From: Lacicoccus halitifaciens
GTDB taxonomy: Bacteria > Bacillota > Bacilli > Staphylococcales > Salinicoccaceae
Direction: 5' to 3'
NCBI RefSeq assembly: GCF_040544485.1
Contig: NZ_JBDZDV010000003.1
Coordinates: 62,001-126,000, forward strand
DNA: 64,000 nt
Positions 33,996 to 43,038 of this stretch are shown here, piece after piece (positions within the stretch are counted from its first letter, which is position 1; every line of letters begins with the position of its first letter). Both the position numbers and the translations under genes were made by a program. Below the pieces are notes generated by a model. It was not told the origin of the DNA and made no database searches. It worked only from the letters and a program-made list of their open reading frames with translations.

Positions 33996-35777
33996 TCATT
34001 GATGCTTCTCCAAAAATTCGAGCATTGCTTCATATACAAGGATCTCATTACGCTTTCTCGAAAAGCCGTGTCCTTCGTCATCAAGGACGATGTATTCCAC
34101 CTCGCGGCCGGCGGCCCTCAGCTTCTCCACGATCTGGTCGGACTCTTCCTTGACCACACGCGGGTCATGCGCACCCTGTATGACAAGCATCGGCCTGGTC
34201 ATCGTATCCAGGTATGTCACCGGGCTGTCCGTCCGGAACCGCTCTTCATCTTTCACCGGGTCCCCGACCCACTGCTTCATCATCGGCTTCCAATGTTCAG
34301 GCACAGAGTCATAAAATGTGAATAAATTCGAGACTCCGAAAATATCCACCACCGCCTTGAAGTATTCCGGATGCCGGCCGTGAAGGAGGAGCGCCATATA
34401 CCCCCCGTAGCTTCCGCCGACAAGGAACAGTTTCTCCGGACTCGATATCCCTTCCTGGAACAGCCATTCAACCCCTTTGACATTGTCGAGCCTCGGCCCG
34501 TGCCCCCAGTCGCCTTCCACCATCTTGACGAACTCGGCGCCATAGCCGGTGCTGCCCCTGAAGTTCGGACAGAACACGTTGTAGCCCCGGTTTAAAAACA
34601 TCTGGAACATCGCCCTGAAAGACTTGCTTTCATTATACTGCGGGCCGCCGTGCGGCCAGAATATCGTATAGCCGTTCGCCCGGTCCTCTTTCGCCCTGAA
34701 CAGCAGCGCCTCGATCTCCAGACCGTCAAAAGATTTATAGGTGATCGTTTCCGGTTCGACCATGGCCCTCGGCGTGACACCGAGCACTTTATTCTTCGTC
34801 AGCTGCTCCCATGCCTCATCCTCATATTTGAAGATGTTCACCGGCACCGTGGCGCTCGTCCCCTTGATGTAGAGTGCGCCGCTCCGCGTCGTGACGAGCC
34901 GGTCGAATATTGTCACCGGGGCAATGACCGGTTCAAGCTGATCATGGTTCAAATCGTAATAATACAGTTTCTGGACCACACCTTTTTGTGTGATGAGGTA
35001 CATCATGTTCGTGTGGCGGTTGTATTTCATCAGCACCAGTGATTCCCGGTCGAAATCGAGGACCTTTTCAAAAGACTTTGTCGTAAGGTCGTATTTGGCA
35101 AGGTAACTGTACTCCGAATCATAGTTGGTCACAAACCACGCTTCATCGTCCTTTACAAAGCTGATGCTGCTGACGGTATGCACCTTTTCGATGTCAGGCG
35201 TCAAATACTCCGTGCCATCCGCGGTCTTGATGAAGCCGATCATATGCGTATTGGCGAAAGCGGTCAGATAAACCGAATTCTCCTCATTCTGCGATACATC
35301 GACCAGATGCGTCGGGCCGCCCTCCCCTTCATGGAGCAGCACCTCCTCTTCCGTCCCGATGTCGTAGACATAGGAATTCAAATAGCTGGCGTTGCCTTTC
35401 GACGAAGTATAATACACTTTCGTCCCGTCTTTTGACAGCTTGGTGAACATGAACTTATCATCCACATCCGCCTCGATCAGCTGTTCAGGCATACCCCCCT
35501 GGGGTGGTATCGCATATATTTTGTGATTTTCATTGCCGTCCTTGTCGAATCCCGCCAGCACATATGAATTATCCGGTGCGGGCTGGATGAAGCTTGCACT
35601 TTCGTCCTTCACCGAAAACTGATAAGGATAAGTATGCGGCAGATCCATTGCGTATATATTGACTTTGCCGTTCATGTTCGATGAAAAGAGCAGCCGCTTC
35701 TCATCCTGCGTGATGTTGAAATCCCCTATGCTGTACGGTGTGAAAAACTGCTCCACCGCGGTCTTTTTAAATTTCAA
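33996..35777 (-). CDS. S9 family prolyl oligopeptidase-like peptidase
   Basis: A 593-residue cytosolic serine peptidase. Residues 1-340 form repeated beta-strand units of a beta-propeller. The C-terminal alpha/beta hydrolase domain has FWPHGGPQYNES near residue 370, the nucleophile in GGSYGGYMALLLHG near residue 446, and the Asp and His in GAHDPRVV and EGHGFSRKRN near residues 532 and 565. It most resembles acylaminoacyl-peptidase/YuxL-type enzymes that process short peptides. The start is TTG 35777, placed by GGGGAGGG 8 bp upstream. Monocistronic. Substrate not deducible. Confidence 0.9.
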   Translation of the reverse strand: MKFKKTAVEQFFTPYSIGDFNITQDEKRLLFSSNMNGKVNIYAMDLPHTYPYQFSVKDESASFIQPAPDNSYVLAGFDKDGNENHKIYAIPPQGGMPEQLIEADVDDKFMFTKLSKDGTKVYYTSSKGNASYLNSYVYDIGTEEEVLLHEGEGGPTHLVDVSQNEENSVYLTAFANTHMIGFIKTADGTEYLTPDIEKVHTVSSISFVKDDEAWFVTNYDSEYSYLAKYDLTTKSFEKVLDFDRESLVLMKYNRHTNMMYLITQKGVVQKLYYYDLNHDQLEPVIAPVTIFDRLVTTRSGALYIKGTSATVPVNIFKYEDEAWEQLTKNKVLGVTPRAMVEPETITYKSFDGLEIEALLFRAKEDRANGYTIFWPHGGPQYNESKSFRAMFQMFLNRGYNVFCPNFRGSTGYGAEFVKMVEGDWGHGPRLDNVKGVEWLFQEGISSPEKLFLVGGSYGGYMALLLHGRHPEYFKAVVDIFGVSNLFTFYDSVPEHWKPMMKQWVGDPVKDEERFRTDSPVTYLDTMTRPMLVIQGAHDPRVVKEESDQIVEKLRAAGREVEYIVLDDEGHGFSRKRNEILVYEAMLEFLEKHQ

Positions 35778-35858
35778 TAAAATCCCTCCCCTTTGCCTAC
35801 GATTTTACTCGAATTCGAGATGCTTTGCAATTTTATGGAAAAAATAAGGTGAAACAAC

Positions 35859-35882
35859 AAAAAGAAGCCCGGAGGCCTCTCT
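35859..35882 (-). terminator. Weak candidate terminator after the phosphatase gene
   Basis: An imperfect stem GAGGCC / GGCTTC with one mismatch, followed on the minus strand by five T. Confidence 0.45.
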
Positions 35883-35896
35883 AAGTCAACATGCTT

Positions 35897-37711
35897 TTAT
35901 TCGGAATCTTTGACGATGCCAAACTGATCCACCAGGTGGACGGTACGTTCTTCACCTTCCAGCAGCTCGCCTTCTATCTGATACATGCTGACGATCAGTT
36001 CATTACCTTCCATTTCATAAACCGCAAAGTTCTGCACGTCGGAATCCCTGTTGTTCGCGTGGGAATCTTCGAATGCGTCAGTATCCTGCGGCTGGTCGCC
36101 GTATGCAAACAGGCTGTTGTAGTAATCCATATCTTCCTGAGTCATCCAGTCAAGAGCAGGCCTCACTTCATGGAGATGTTCCACACCTTTGGAGTAGACG
36201 TCGTCATACTCTTTCGTTCCGCCTGTATTCGGCAGGATGTACGTCGTCCCTTCCGGCTCATTGATGTACTCGACACCATTGTCCCCGACGAACGTTTCAA
36301 CTTCTTCAACCACACCGTTCGAGAAGTTCTCATCACTCGGGACATGCGTCAGTGAATGTGTCCTTGAGACGACATGGTCATGACCCTGCAGTGCCAGGTC
36401 GACGTCCAGTTCATCGATCAGGGCCGTCAGCTCTTCCCTGATTTCCTGTACATCATCATCCTGCAGTGAATGATATGACTTCGAATAGAGCGGCTTGTGG
36501 TAGTTCAATACTACCCATTCCGCACCGTTTGCACGGGCCTCTTCGATATCTTCACGTATCCATTCCATCTGCTCTTCACCGATGGCCCCTTCGTTCGGAT
36601 TGTCTTCGGATTCCTTGTTGTCGTTCGTATTCAGCGTCACAAAGTGGACGCCGTTATAATCGAATGAGTAGTAGGATCCGCCGTCAATCGCATCATTCGT
36701 CACCGGCACATTGAAATGTTCATTGAACTTTTCCGTGAACGGCTCATCATCCCAGTCCAGTGCATATTCATCATGGTTGCCCGGTGCCACAGCCATTGCG
36801 GCACTCATGAAGTACGGCCTCGACCGTTCAAAGATGTCCACCCACTCGTCTTCGATCTCTGCAATTTCAACGACATCCCCGGTATGGAGAATGAAATCCG
36901 CATCGCCCGCAGTTTCAAGAGCACGCATCAGGGTGTCTGCACCGAAAGCCGCTTCATTCCGGACGTTTTCGTTCCAGAAAGCATTTTGTGTGTCTGTATA
37001 ATGGACGAACTTAAACGGGTCGCCATGCTCACCGGAAGTTTTGAACTGTCCGGTTTCGCTGATATCGCCCGACTCGCTGCCCACCTGATAATAGTAGGTC
37101 GTATTCGGCTCAAGACCTGTGGCATGCGCTTTATAGGAATATTCCTGCACATCGATCAAGTCAAGCTGTCCGTATTCACGGCCGTACATCCAGTCGCCGC
37201 CATGCGCCTGCTCATCTGTATAGTATCCGTTGATCACAGGGTCGCCGTTTTCGTCCGTCACCGGCTCCCCTTCTTCATCTTCTTCAACGTCTGCAAAAAT
37301 GTAATAACCGTTCATATCACGTTCCCCGTAGTGGGAAGTGACTTCTGTTGCTTCCGCTTCGAACTCCAATGTATCATCAAAATTCCCGCTCTCGGAAATC
37401 CATACTTTCGAATCTTCAAAGAGATCCGTCGTATACCAGTTGAAGCCCATTTCGCCCGTCGTATCGCCATTGAATGTGGCTGCGATGCGGCTCGGCATAT
37501 TATTCGCTTCAATTTCCGCAACTTCAGGCTTCTCGTCCGTCAGTACCGGATTGAATTCCTCCGTGACCGGTTCCGATGTCCCGCCGGCAGGATTGCCTCC
37601 ACCGGCTGCATGCGCGACCGGGCTGAATAATGATGAAAGTATCAGCAACATTACAAATGCAAGACCAATTGCGTTCATCAATTTCCTGTCATTAAACAAA
37701 TTGACATTCAT
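35897..37711 (-). CDS. Secreted purple acid phosphatase-like metallophosphoesterase
   Basis: A 604-residue exported protein. A signal peptide spans about residues 1-35 (positive start, hydrophobic core, SPVAHA cleavage region). A fibronectin-like purple acid phosphatase N-domain follows (about 65-235, with PNTTYYYQVGS), then the catalytic domain with HYTDTQN near 250, HTGDVVE near 290, APGNHDE near 328, NYHKPLY near 410 and QGHDHVVSRTH near 450, the standard dimetal motifs. The protein is strongly acidic, as expected for a halotolerant secreted enzyme. The start lies behind GAGGAGG. A four-repeat Pho-type box upstream predicts induction by phosphate starvation. Confidence 0.9.
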   Translation of the reverse strand: MNVNLFNDRKLMNAIGLAFVMLLILSSLFSPVAHAAGGGNPAGGTSEPVTEEFNPVLTDEKPEVAEIEANNMPSRIAATFNGDTTGEMGFNWYTTDLFEDSKVWISESGNFDDTLEFEAEATEVTSHYGERDMNGYYIFADVEEDEEGEPVTDENGDPVINGYYTDEQAHGGDWMYGREYGQLDLIDVQEYSYKAHATGLEPNTTYYYQVGSESGDISETGQFKTSGEHGDPFKFVHYTDTQNAFWNENVRNEAAFGADTLMRALETAGDADFILHTGDVVEIAEIEDEWVDIFERSRPYFMSAAMAVAPGNHDEYALDWDDEPFTEKFNEHFNVPVTNDAIDGGSYYSFDYNGVHFVTLNTNDNKESEDNPNEGAIGEEQMEWIREDIEEARANGAEWVVLNYHKPLYSKSYHSLQDDDVQEIREELTALIDELDVDLALQGHDHVVSRTHSLTHVPSDENFSNGVVEEVETFVGDNGVEYINEPEGTTYILPNTGGTKEYDDVYSKGVEHLHEVRPALDWMTQEDMDYYNSLFAYGDQPQDTDAFEDSHANNRDSDVQNFAVYEMEGNELIVSMYQIEGELLEGEERTVHLVDQFGIVKDSE

Positions 37712-37764
37712 GAACAGTAAACCTCCTCAAATTTATGATCACCCTGGTGATCACTTACATATAT

Positions 37765-37818
37765 ATGATAGAAGTCGAATGTTCACGCAGTTTTAACATG
37801 AAGTAAATGTTTGTTTAA
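37765..37818 (-). promoter_or_regulatory. PhoP-type box and -10 of the phosphatase gene
   Basis: On the minus strand, TTAAAC, TTTACT, TTAAAA and TGAACA follow one another with 5-bp gaps, giving an exact 11-bp period (37813-37818, 37802-37807, 37791-37796, 37780-37785). A TATCAT -10 lies at 37765-37770, nine bp past the last repeat, so the box ends near -22. This matches the geometry of Bacillus PhoP boxes (TT(A/T/C)ACA with N5 gaps). Confidence 0.75.
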
Positions 37819-37908
37819 TTTTAAGGCGCATTATTTAGATTGTGTAAATTTCACTAATGAAAACAATCATCACATTGATGGGTCAACAGCTGCTTATTAC
37901 ATGAAGAC

Positions 37909-39075
37909 TCAGGCCCGTCCCTCTTCCAGTATGTTGATATATTTCTCCAGCCGGTCCGCCGCTTCAATCAGCTCTTCCATACTGCATGCGAAGGAGAGCC
38001 TGATGTGCCCTTCCCCGAATTCCGAGAATGAACGGCCCGGCACGACCGCCAGGTGGACGGCTTCAAGCAGGTCTGTTGCGAACTTGAATGAGTCCCGTTC
38101 ATATTTTTCGATGGATGGAAAGATGTAGAACGCACCCGTCGGTTTTGAGACTTCGAGCCCCATATCAAGCAGCCTTTCGTATATATAATCGCGCCGCTCG
38201 ATATAAGCCTGGTTCATCTCCTTCGGCACATGCAGCTGTGTGGTGAGTGCCTCGATCGCCGCGTACTGGCTCGGGATGCTTGCACAGATCGTGTTGTAGA
38301 GGTGGACCGCCGTGACATCCTCCATAATGTCTTTATGTCCAACGACCCAGCCGATGCGCCAGCCGGTCATCGCATGGGATTTGCTGAGGCCGTTGACGAT
38401 CAATGCCTTCCCTTTAAGTTCCGGGTAGGAGGCAAGGCTGATATGTTCGCCTTCCAATGTGTTTTCGCCGTAAATTTCATCCGTGATGACGAATATATCA
38501 TGTCTTTTGAACACTTCAAGGAGGGCATCCATCTGCGCCTTCGTGTATGTCACGCCCGTCGGGTTGGTCGGATAGTTGAGCAGCACGGCCTTCGTCTTAT
38601 CGGTGATGTTCGATTCGATCAGTTCCGGTGTCGCAATGTAATCCGTCTCCGTCATATCGACGAACTTAGTCACGCCGCCGGACAGTTCGATGATCGGCTC
38701 ATAACCGAGGTAGGTCGGCGCCGGGATCAGCACTTCGTCCCCCGGATCGAGGATTGCCCGGAGGATGCCGTCTATCCCTTCGCTGCCGCCGACGGTGACC
38801 AGCACTTCCCCGTGGGGGTTGAAATCCGCCCCGTAATTCTTTTTATAGTAGCCGCTGATCGCCTGACGCAGTTCAAGCAGCCCGGTGTTATGGGAATACT
38901 TCATCGACTTGGTGTTGATTGATTCGATGGCTGCGTCCCTGATGGGCTGCGGCGTTTCAAAATCCGGCTGGCCGAGTGTCAGATCGACGGCATCCGGAAA
39001 CTCCTCCACCCTGTTTGAGAACTGTCTCGTCCCCGGCACTTCGATATCTTTCATTCTTCTGTTGGCCTGTGGCAT
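37909..39075 (-). CDS. PLP aminotransferase, PatA-like
   Basis: A 388-residue class I aminotransferase. DLTLGQPDFETPQPI near residue 31, YPTNPTGVTYTKAQMD near residue 165, the aspartate in VITDEIYGE near residue 197 and the PLP lysine in VNGLSKSHAMTGWRIGW near residue 230 are clear. The overall match is best to PatA, which transfers the amino group in the acetyl branch of diaminopimelate synthesis; aromatic aminotransferases of the same subgroup are the alternative. It stands alone between the phosphatase and a small gene on the other strand. Confidence 0.88.
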   Translation of the reverse strand: MPQANRRMKDIEVPGTRQFSNRVEEFPDAVDLTLGQPDFETPQPIRDAAIESINTKSMKYSHNTGLLELRQAISGYYKKNYGADFNPHGEVLVTVGGSEGIDGILRAILDPGDEVLIPAPTYLGYEPIIELSGGVTKFVDMTETDYIATPELIESNITDKTKAVLLNYPTNPTGVTYTKAQMDALLEVFKRHDIFVITDEIYGENTLEGEHISLASYPELKGKALIVNGLSKSHAMTGWRIGWVVGHKDIMEDVTAVHLYNTICASIPSQYAAIEALTTQLHVPKEMNQAYIERRDYIYERLLDMGLEVSKPTGAFYIFPSIEKYERDSFKFATDLLEAVHLAVVPGRSFSEFGEGHIRLSFACSMEELIEAADRLEKYINILEEGRA

Positions 39076-39170
39076 GGTATCACTCTTCCTCTGTTATTTT
39101 CATACCGATTATACCAGAATCCGGAGGTGATTTGACCCCGGCACTTTATTCGGAAAACTATATTGTCCTG

Positions 39171-39198
39171 TTGTAATCCCCGGGGTTTCCGGTATCAT
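39171..39198 (+). promoter_or_regulatory. Promoter of small gene 39231-39425
   Basis: TTGTAA (39171-39176), 16 bp, TATCAT (39193-39198). The implied start point near 39205 rules out ATG 39204 as initiator and supports TTG 39231. Confidence 0.6.
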
Positions 39199-39230
39199 TT
39201 AACATGAATAAAATTATGGGGGCTTTCATT

Positions 39231-39425
39231 TTGAGTAAACAGACAGTGAAAAGGATCTATGTCGGCGGTATGCTGATCCTGCTCTTGATTGCCGTGATGA
39301 ATCTCATCCTTGAGGCACCTCTGGTCAATCCATTCATCATATTCGGCTTCATGTTCATACTGCTTTCAATCAACATCTACAATAACACCAGAGCGGACGG
39401 CGACGATAAGGGCGGTCCGAAATAA
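39231..39425 (+). CDS. Small membrane protein, unknown function
   Basis: A 64-residue protein with two hydrophobic segments (about residues 9-25 and 31-49) and a polar, charged tail ending DKGGPK. Start TTG 39231 follows GGGGG at a suitable distance, and a promoter lies upstream. A strong hairpin follows directly after the stop. No family recognised. Confidence 0.65.
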   Translation: MSKQTVKRIYVGGMLILLLIAVMNLILEAPLVNPFIIFGFMFILLSINIYNNTRADGDDKGGPK

Positions 39426-39426
39426 G

Positions 39427-39460
39427 AAAAGAACTTTTGCCGGGGGCAAAAGTTCTTTTC
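39427..39460. terminator. Bidirectional terminator
   Basis: A 15-bp perfect stem (AAAAGAACTTTTGCC inverted) with loop GGG, serving both convergent genes. Confidence 0.93.
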
Positions 39461-39463
39461 TGT

Positions 39464-40630
39464 TCACACCGATAAATATTTCTCCTTGCGGCCGTAGACG
39501 AAGTAATACATCACCGCTGTGATTGCGACGATAATCGTCATTGAGTTGTACAGGCCGCCGTAGCCTAAGAACGGGACGAACTGGCCGAATATATAGGAAC
39601 CGACACCGAGGCCGAAATCCAGGCATATGAAGAAGGTCGATGTCGCAAGGCCCACGTTCCTCCTGTCGGCAAGTTTGATGCACAGCGCCTGGATGATGGA
39701 CTGGAAGTTGCCGTAACCGAGGCCGACAAGCGCCCCGGCAAGGAGCAGCATCCAGCCCGTCGTCGCATTTCCGAGCACAATGTAGGCGATGAAATAGAGC
39801 GCCAGTGCCGGATAGACGATGATATTCGCACCCTTCAAATCCATCAGGCGCCCGGTGAACGGTCTTGTAATCAGCATCATAACTGCATAGATCAGGAAGA
39901 AGTAGCTGGCCGCAGCACCAAGACCCCGCTGGTCGGCGAACAGCGCGATGAATGAAAATATTGTGGAATGTGCGAGACAGACGATGAGTATCGTCGTGGC
40001 AGCAGGCAGTGCATCCCGGTCCAGGAACTGGAAGCGCGGCTTCGGTTCTTTCGTGAGGTCGATCGTTTCGTTATCAGTTTTGATGAATATGGTGAATACA
40101 CTAGCAATCAGTACAACGATGAAGACGAGCAGGAACAGCATCTGATAATCGACATATTCGAGCATTGAGAACGCAAGGTACGGACCGATGGCGGTCGCCA
40201 TGACGAAGCTCAGGCTGAAATACCCGATGCCCTCGCCCCTTCTTGCCATGGGCAGTGCGAGTGCTGCGATCGTTCCCACCGCCGTCGTCGCAACACCGTT
40301 GGCGAAACCGTTGAGGAACCTGACGGCGAGCAGCATCCAGAAATTCCCGGCAAAGAAATACATGCCATATGTAACGATGAACATGACCGTGCCGATATAC
40401 ATGATCTTCCTTGCACCCATCAGGCTCAGCTGATGGCCGGTCACTATCCGCCCGATCAGCGATCCGACGATGAATATCCCCGCCGCGAGTCCCGCGTTGC
40501 TCGTCGAGATGCCGAACGCCTCTATCGCGTATCCGCTGATCGTCACCATGAGCAGGAACATCGCAAGCATGATGAAGAAATTGAATATAAACAAGATGAT
40601 GAAATCGCGGGTCCATAAGCGGTCCTTCAC
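39464..40630 (-). CDS. MFS transporter
   Basis: A 388-residue major facilitator with twelve hydrophobic segments. The N-terminal half has GSLIGRIVTGHQLSLMGARKIMYIG near residue 55, the loop 2-3 motif of the drug:H+ antiporter type, and a central loop with FIKTDNETIDLTKEPKPRF near residue 190. GLGYGNFQSIIQA near residue 305 is also typical of drug or sugar exporters in Firmicutes. It starts 24 bp after the stop codon of the upstream dehydrogenase gene, so the two are likely co-transcribed; a role in moving a hydroxy acid is possible but unproven. Confidence 0.85.
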   Translation of the reverse strand: MKDRLWTRDFIILFIFNFFIMLAMFLLMVTISGYAIEAFGISTSNAGLAAGIFIVGSLIGRIVTGHQLSLMGARKIMYIGTVMFIVTYGMYFFAGNFWMLLAVRFLNGFANGVATTAVGTIAALALPMARRGEGIGYFSLSFVMATAIGPYLAFSMLEYVDYQMLFLLVFIVVLIASVFTIFIKTDNETIDLTKEPKPRFQFLDRDALPAATTILIVCLAHSTIFSFIALFADQRGLGAAASYFFLIYAVMMLITRPFTGRLMDLKGANIIVYPALALYFIAYIVLGNATTGWMLLLAGALVGLGYGNFQSIIQALCIKLADRRNVGLATSTFFICLDFGLGVGSYIFGQFVPFLGYGGLYNSMTIIVAITAVMYYFVYGRKEKYLSV

Positions 40631-40653
40631 ACTACCCCTCCTTACGCTGGTTT

Positions 40654-41706
40654 TTATTGCAGCTTATCCAGAATCGAAGACGTCACTTCATCCGTGGATG
40701 AGCTGCCGCCGATGTCAGAAGTCATGATGCCTTCCCTGAATGTATCTTCAATCGCCCGGAGCAGCATGCTGCCGAGCTCCGTGTAACCGAAATGGTCGAG
40801 CAGCATCTTCGCCGTCCAGATCTGCCCCACCGGATTGGCGAGGCCTTTTCCGACGATATCCGGGGCGGAGCCGTGGACGGGTTCGAACATCGACGGATAT
40901 CTGCCGTTCAAGTTCAGGTTGGCACTCGGTGCAATGCCGATGCTCCCCATGATCGCCGCACCGATGTCGGTGAGGATATCACCGAACAGGTTGCTTGCGA
41001 CCACGACATCATACCGCTCGGGGCGGGTGACGAATGATGCGCTGAGGGCATCGATATGTTCGGAAGTCGTTGAAATATCCGCATACCCTTCCGATATCTC
41101 CTTGAATACATCGTCCCAGAACGGCATCGCATGGTAGATCCCGTTGGATTTGGTCGCGCTCGTCACCATTTTGCGGCGCGAGGCGGCAAGGTCGAATGCA
41201 TAGTGCATCGCCTGGGAAGTCGCACGCTTCGAAAATACGCTGCTCTGAATCGCAATTTCATGCTCTTCGTGGAACATCCGCCCCCCGACCGAGCTGTATT
41301 CCCCTTCACTGTTCTCCCTGACGACCATCAGATCAAAATCTTTCGGGTTCGCAAGCGGTGACCCGATGCCTTCAAAGACTTTTGCCGGCCTGACATTGAT
41401 TTCCTGCTGGAATTCCCTGCGGATTTTTATGAGCAGCCCCCATAGTGAAATATGATCGGGCACTTTGCCGGCGTCCCCGACCGCCCCCAAAAACACCGCA
41501 TCACTCTGGCTGAGACGCTCGATGCCGTCGGGCGCCATCATATCCCCATGCTGCAGGTAATAATCGCATCCGTAGTCAAAATGTTCGAATTCAAACTTCA
41601 GTCCACCGTCGATTTCAGCAAGGCGCTCCAGTATGCGGAGTGCGCCGGGTACGACTTCGTGTCCGATTCCGTCCCCGGGTATGACGGCGAGTTTTACAGT
41701 TTTCAT
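40654..41706 (-). CDS. Tartrate/isopropylmalate dehydrogenase family enzyme
   Basis: A 350-residue NAD-dependent beta-decarboxylating dehydrogenase. IPGDGIGHEVVPGALRIL opens the protein, FDYGCDYYLQHG and LRIKIRREF-like text (written LLIKIRREFQQEINVRPAKV) around residue 95 bind the substrate, DVVVASNLFGDILTDIGAAIMGSIG near residue 220 binds metal, and FEPVHGSAPDIVGKG near residue 270 binds NAD. The sequence is closest to tartrate dehydrogenase/decarboxylase rather than LeuB or isocitrate dehydrogenase. ATG 41706 has AAGGGG at 8 bp. It leads an operon with an MFS transporter. Natural substrate (tartrate, malate or another 2-hydroxy acid) is uncertain. Confidence 0.85.
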   Translation of the reverse strand: MKTVKLAVIPGDGIGHEVVPGALRILERLAEIDGGLKFEFEHFDYGCDYYLQHGDMMAPDGIERLSQSDAVFLGAVGDAGKVPDHISLWGLLIKIRREFQQEINVRPAKVFEGIGSPLANPKDFDLMVVRENSEGEYSSVGGRMFHEEHEIAIQSSVFSKRATSQAMHYAFDLAASRRKMVTSATKSNGIYHAMPFWDDVFKEISEGYADISTTSEHIDALSASFVTRPERYDVVVASNLFGDILTDIGAAIMGSIGIAPSANLNLNGRYPSMFEPVHGSAPDIVGKGLANPVGQIWTAKMLLDHFGYTELGSMLLRAIEDTFREGIMTSDIGGSSSTDEVTSSILDKLQ

Positions 41707-41797
41707 ATTCATTTCCCCTTACTTTTTTCGTAATAAAACCATTATAGCAATTTTCCTTTCCGGATAATGACAATGTTCGAAATAAAATAAATTTTTA

Positions 41798-41843
41798 AAT
41801 TATCAGAAATCAGCTTGATTTATGGCATGATTTTTGTTAGAAT
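41798..41843 (+). promoter_or_regulatory. ilvE promoter with CodY-like box
   Basis: TTGATT (41815-41820), 17 bp, TAGAAT (41838-41843). Immediately upstream, AATTATCAGAAATCA (41798-41812) matches 11 of 15 positions of the CodY consensus AATTTTCWGAAAATT, placed to block polymerase when branched-chain amino acids are plentiful. Confidence 0.65.
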
Positions 41844-41902
41844 AAACACAATTTTCAAATCAAGTCAGAGGCTTGTTTTAGAAGTTAGAAGGAGGGTCCA
41901 TC

Positions 41903-42970
41903 ATGGGACAAACTACTATACAAATCGAGAAAGCAATATCTTTGAAAGAAAAGCCTGATGTATCAACGGTGAAATTCGGGACGGTGTTCACGGACTATAT
42001 GTTCAGTTCAAATTATACACCTGAGCACGGTTGGGAAGAGCCGGCGATCGTACCTTACCAAAATCTCGAAATTTCCCCTGCTGCAAACGGCATCCATTAT
42101 GGACAATCTGTTTTCGAAGGTCTGAAAGCATACAAGAACGGTGATGATGTTCTACTATTCAGACCCGATGAAAACTTCAAAAGGTTGAATACTTCCTTAG
42201 AACGTCTTGCAATGCCTAAGATCAACGAAGAAGTGAGCCTGAACGCCCTTTATGAATTGATCAAACTGGAACGGGACTGGGTGCCTGAAGGACCCGGACA
42301 GTCACTGTATATACGGCCGTTCGTCTTCGCGGACGAAGCCTTTCTCGGTGTCCGGTCTGCAAGGACTTACCAGTATAATATCATCCTCTCCCCTGTGGCC
42401 GGATATTACGGCGGCCAGCTCGATCCGACCGCGATCTATGTGGAGGATGACTTCGTACGTGCGGTGCGCGGCGGCGTCGGCGACATCAAATGTGCAGGCA
42501 ACTACGCGGCAAGCATCCTTGCCCAGCAGAAAGCTGCTGAAATGGGTTACGAACAGGTATTGTGGCTTGATGGTGTCGAGCAGAAATATGTTGAGGAAGT
42601 CGGCAGCATGAACATCTTCTTCGTCAGGGACAATGAACTCATCACACCGAAGCTGAACGGCTCCATCCTTTCCGGCATCACAAGGAAGTCACTGATCGAG
42701 CTTGCCGAATACAAAGGCTACACGGTCAAAGAAGAAAGGATCCACATCGACGAGCTGCAGGCCGGTCTGAAGGACGGCAGCGTCACGGAGATCTTCGGTT
42801 CGGGCACGGCAGCTGTCATTTCACCTGTCGGCCGCATGAGGATCCACGGAGAGGACTATGTCGTGAACGGTAACCAGGTCGGTCCTGTCGCTGAAGATCT
42901 TTACACCCACTATACAGGCATCCAGTACGGACACCTTGATGATCCGTTCGGCTGGATCGTCAGAATATAA
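41903..42970 (+). CDS. ilvE: Branched-chain amino acid aminotransferase
   Basis: A 355-residue fold-type IV PLP enzyme that interconverts valine, leucine and isoleucine with their 2-oxo acids. GIHYGQSVFEGLKAYK near residue 60, SLYIRPFVFADEAFLGV near residue 133, the PLP lysine in GGVGDIKCAGNYAAS near residue 196, and ELFGSGTAAVISPVG-like FGSGTAAVISPVGRM near residue 298 are all present. ATG 41903 follows AAGGAGGG. A CodY-like box overlaps its promoter. Monocistronic with a strong hairpin. Confidence 0.96.
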   Translation: MGQTTIQIEKAISLKEKPDVSTVKFGTVFTDYMFSSNYTPEHGWEEPAIVPYQNLEISPAANGIHYGQSVFEGLKAYKNGDDVLLFRPDENFKRLNTSLERLAMPKINEEVSLNALYELIKLERDWVPEGPGQSLYIRPFVFADEAFLGVRSARTYQYNIILSPVAGYYGGQLDPTAIYVEDDFVRAVRGGVGDIKCAGNYAASILAQQKAAEMGYEQVLWLDGVEQKYVEEVGSMNIFFVRDNELITPKLNGSILSGITRKSLIELAEYKGYTVKEERIHIDELQAGLKDGSVTEIFGSGTAAVISPVGRMRIHGEDYVVNGNQVGPVAEDLYTHYTGIQYGHLDDPFGWIVRI

Positions 42971-42982
42971 ATAAGCATGAGA

Positions 42983-43018
42983 GAACCCGGTGCACTTGAA
43001 TGTGCACCGGGTTCTTTG
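42983..43018 (+). terminator. ilvE terminator
   Basis: A 13-bp perfect stem (GAACCCGGTGCAC inverted), 6-base loop, short T tract. Confidence 0.88.
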
Positions 43019-43038
43019 TATTCCCCGTCTACGGGGCT

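Noticed and set aside
41713..41902. T-box leader before ilvE
   Set aside because: No T-box sequence or antiterminator/terminator pair is visible between the promoter and the start codon; a CodY-like site fits better.
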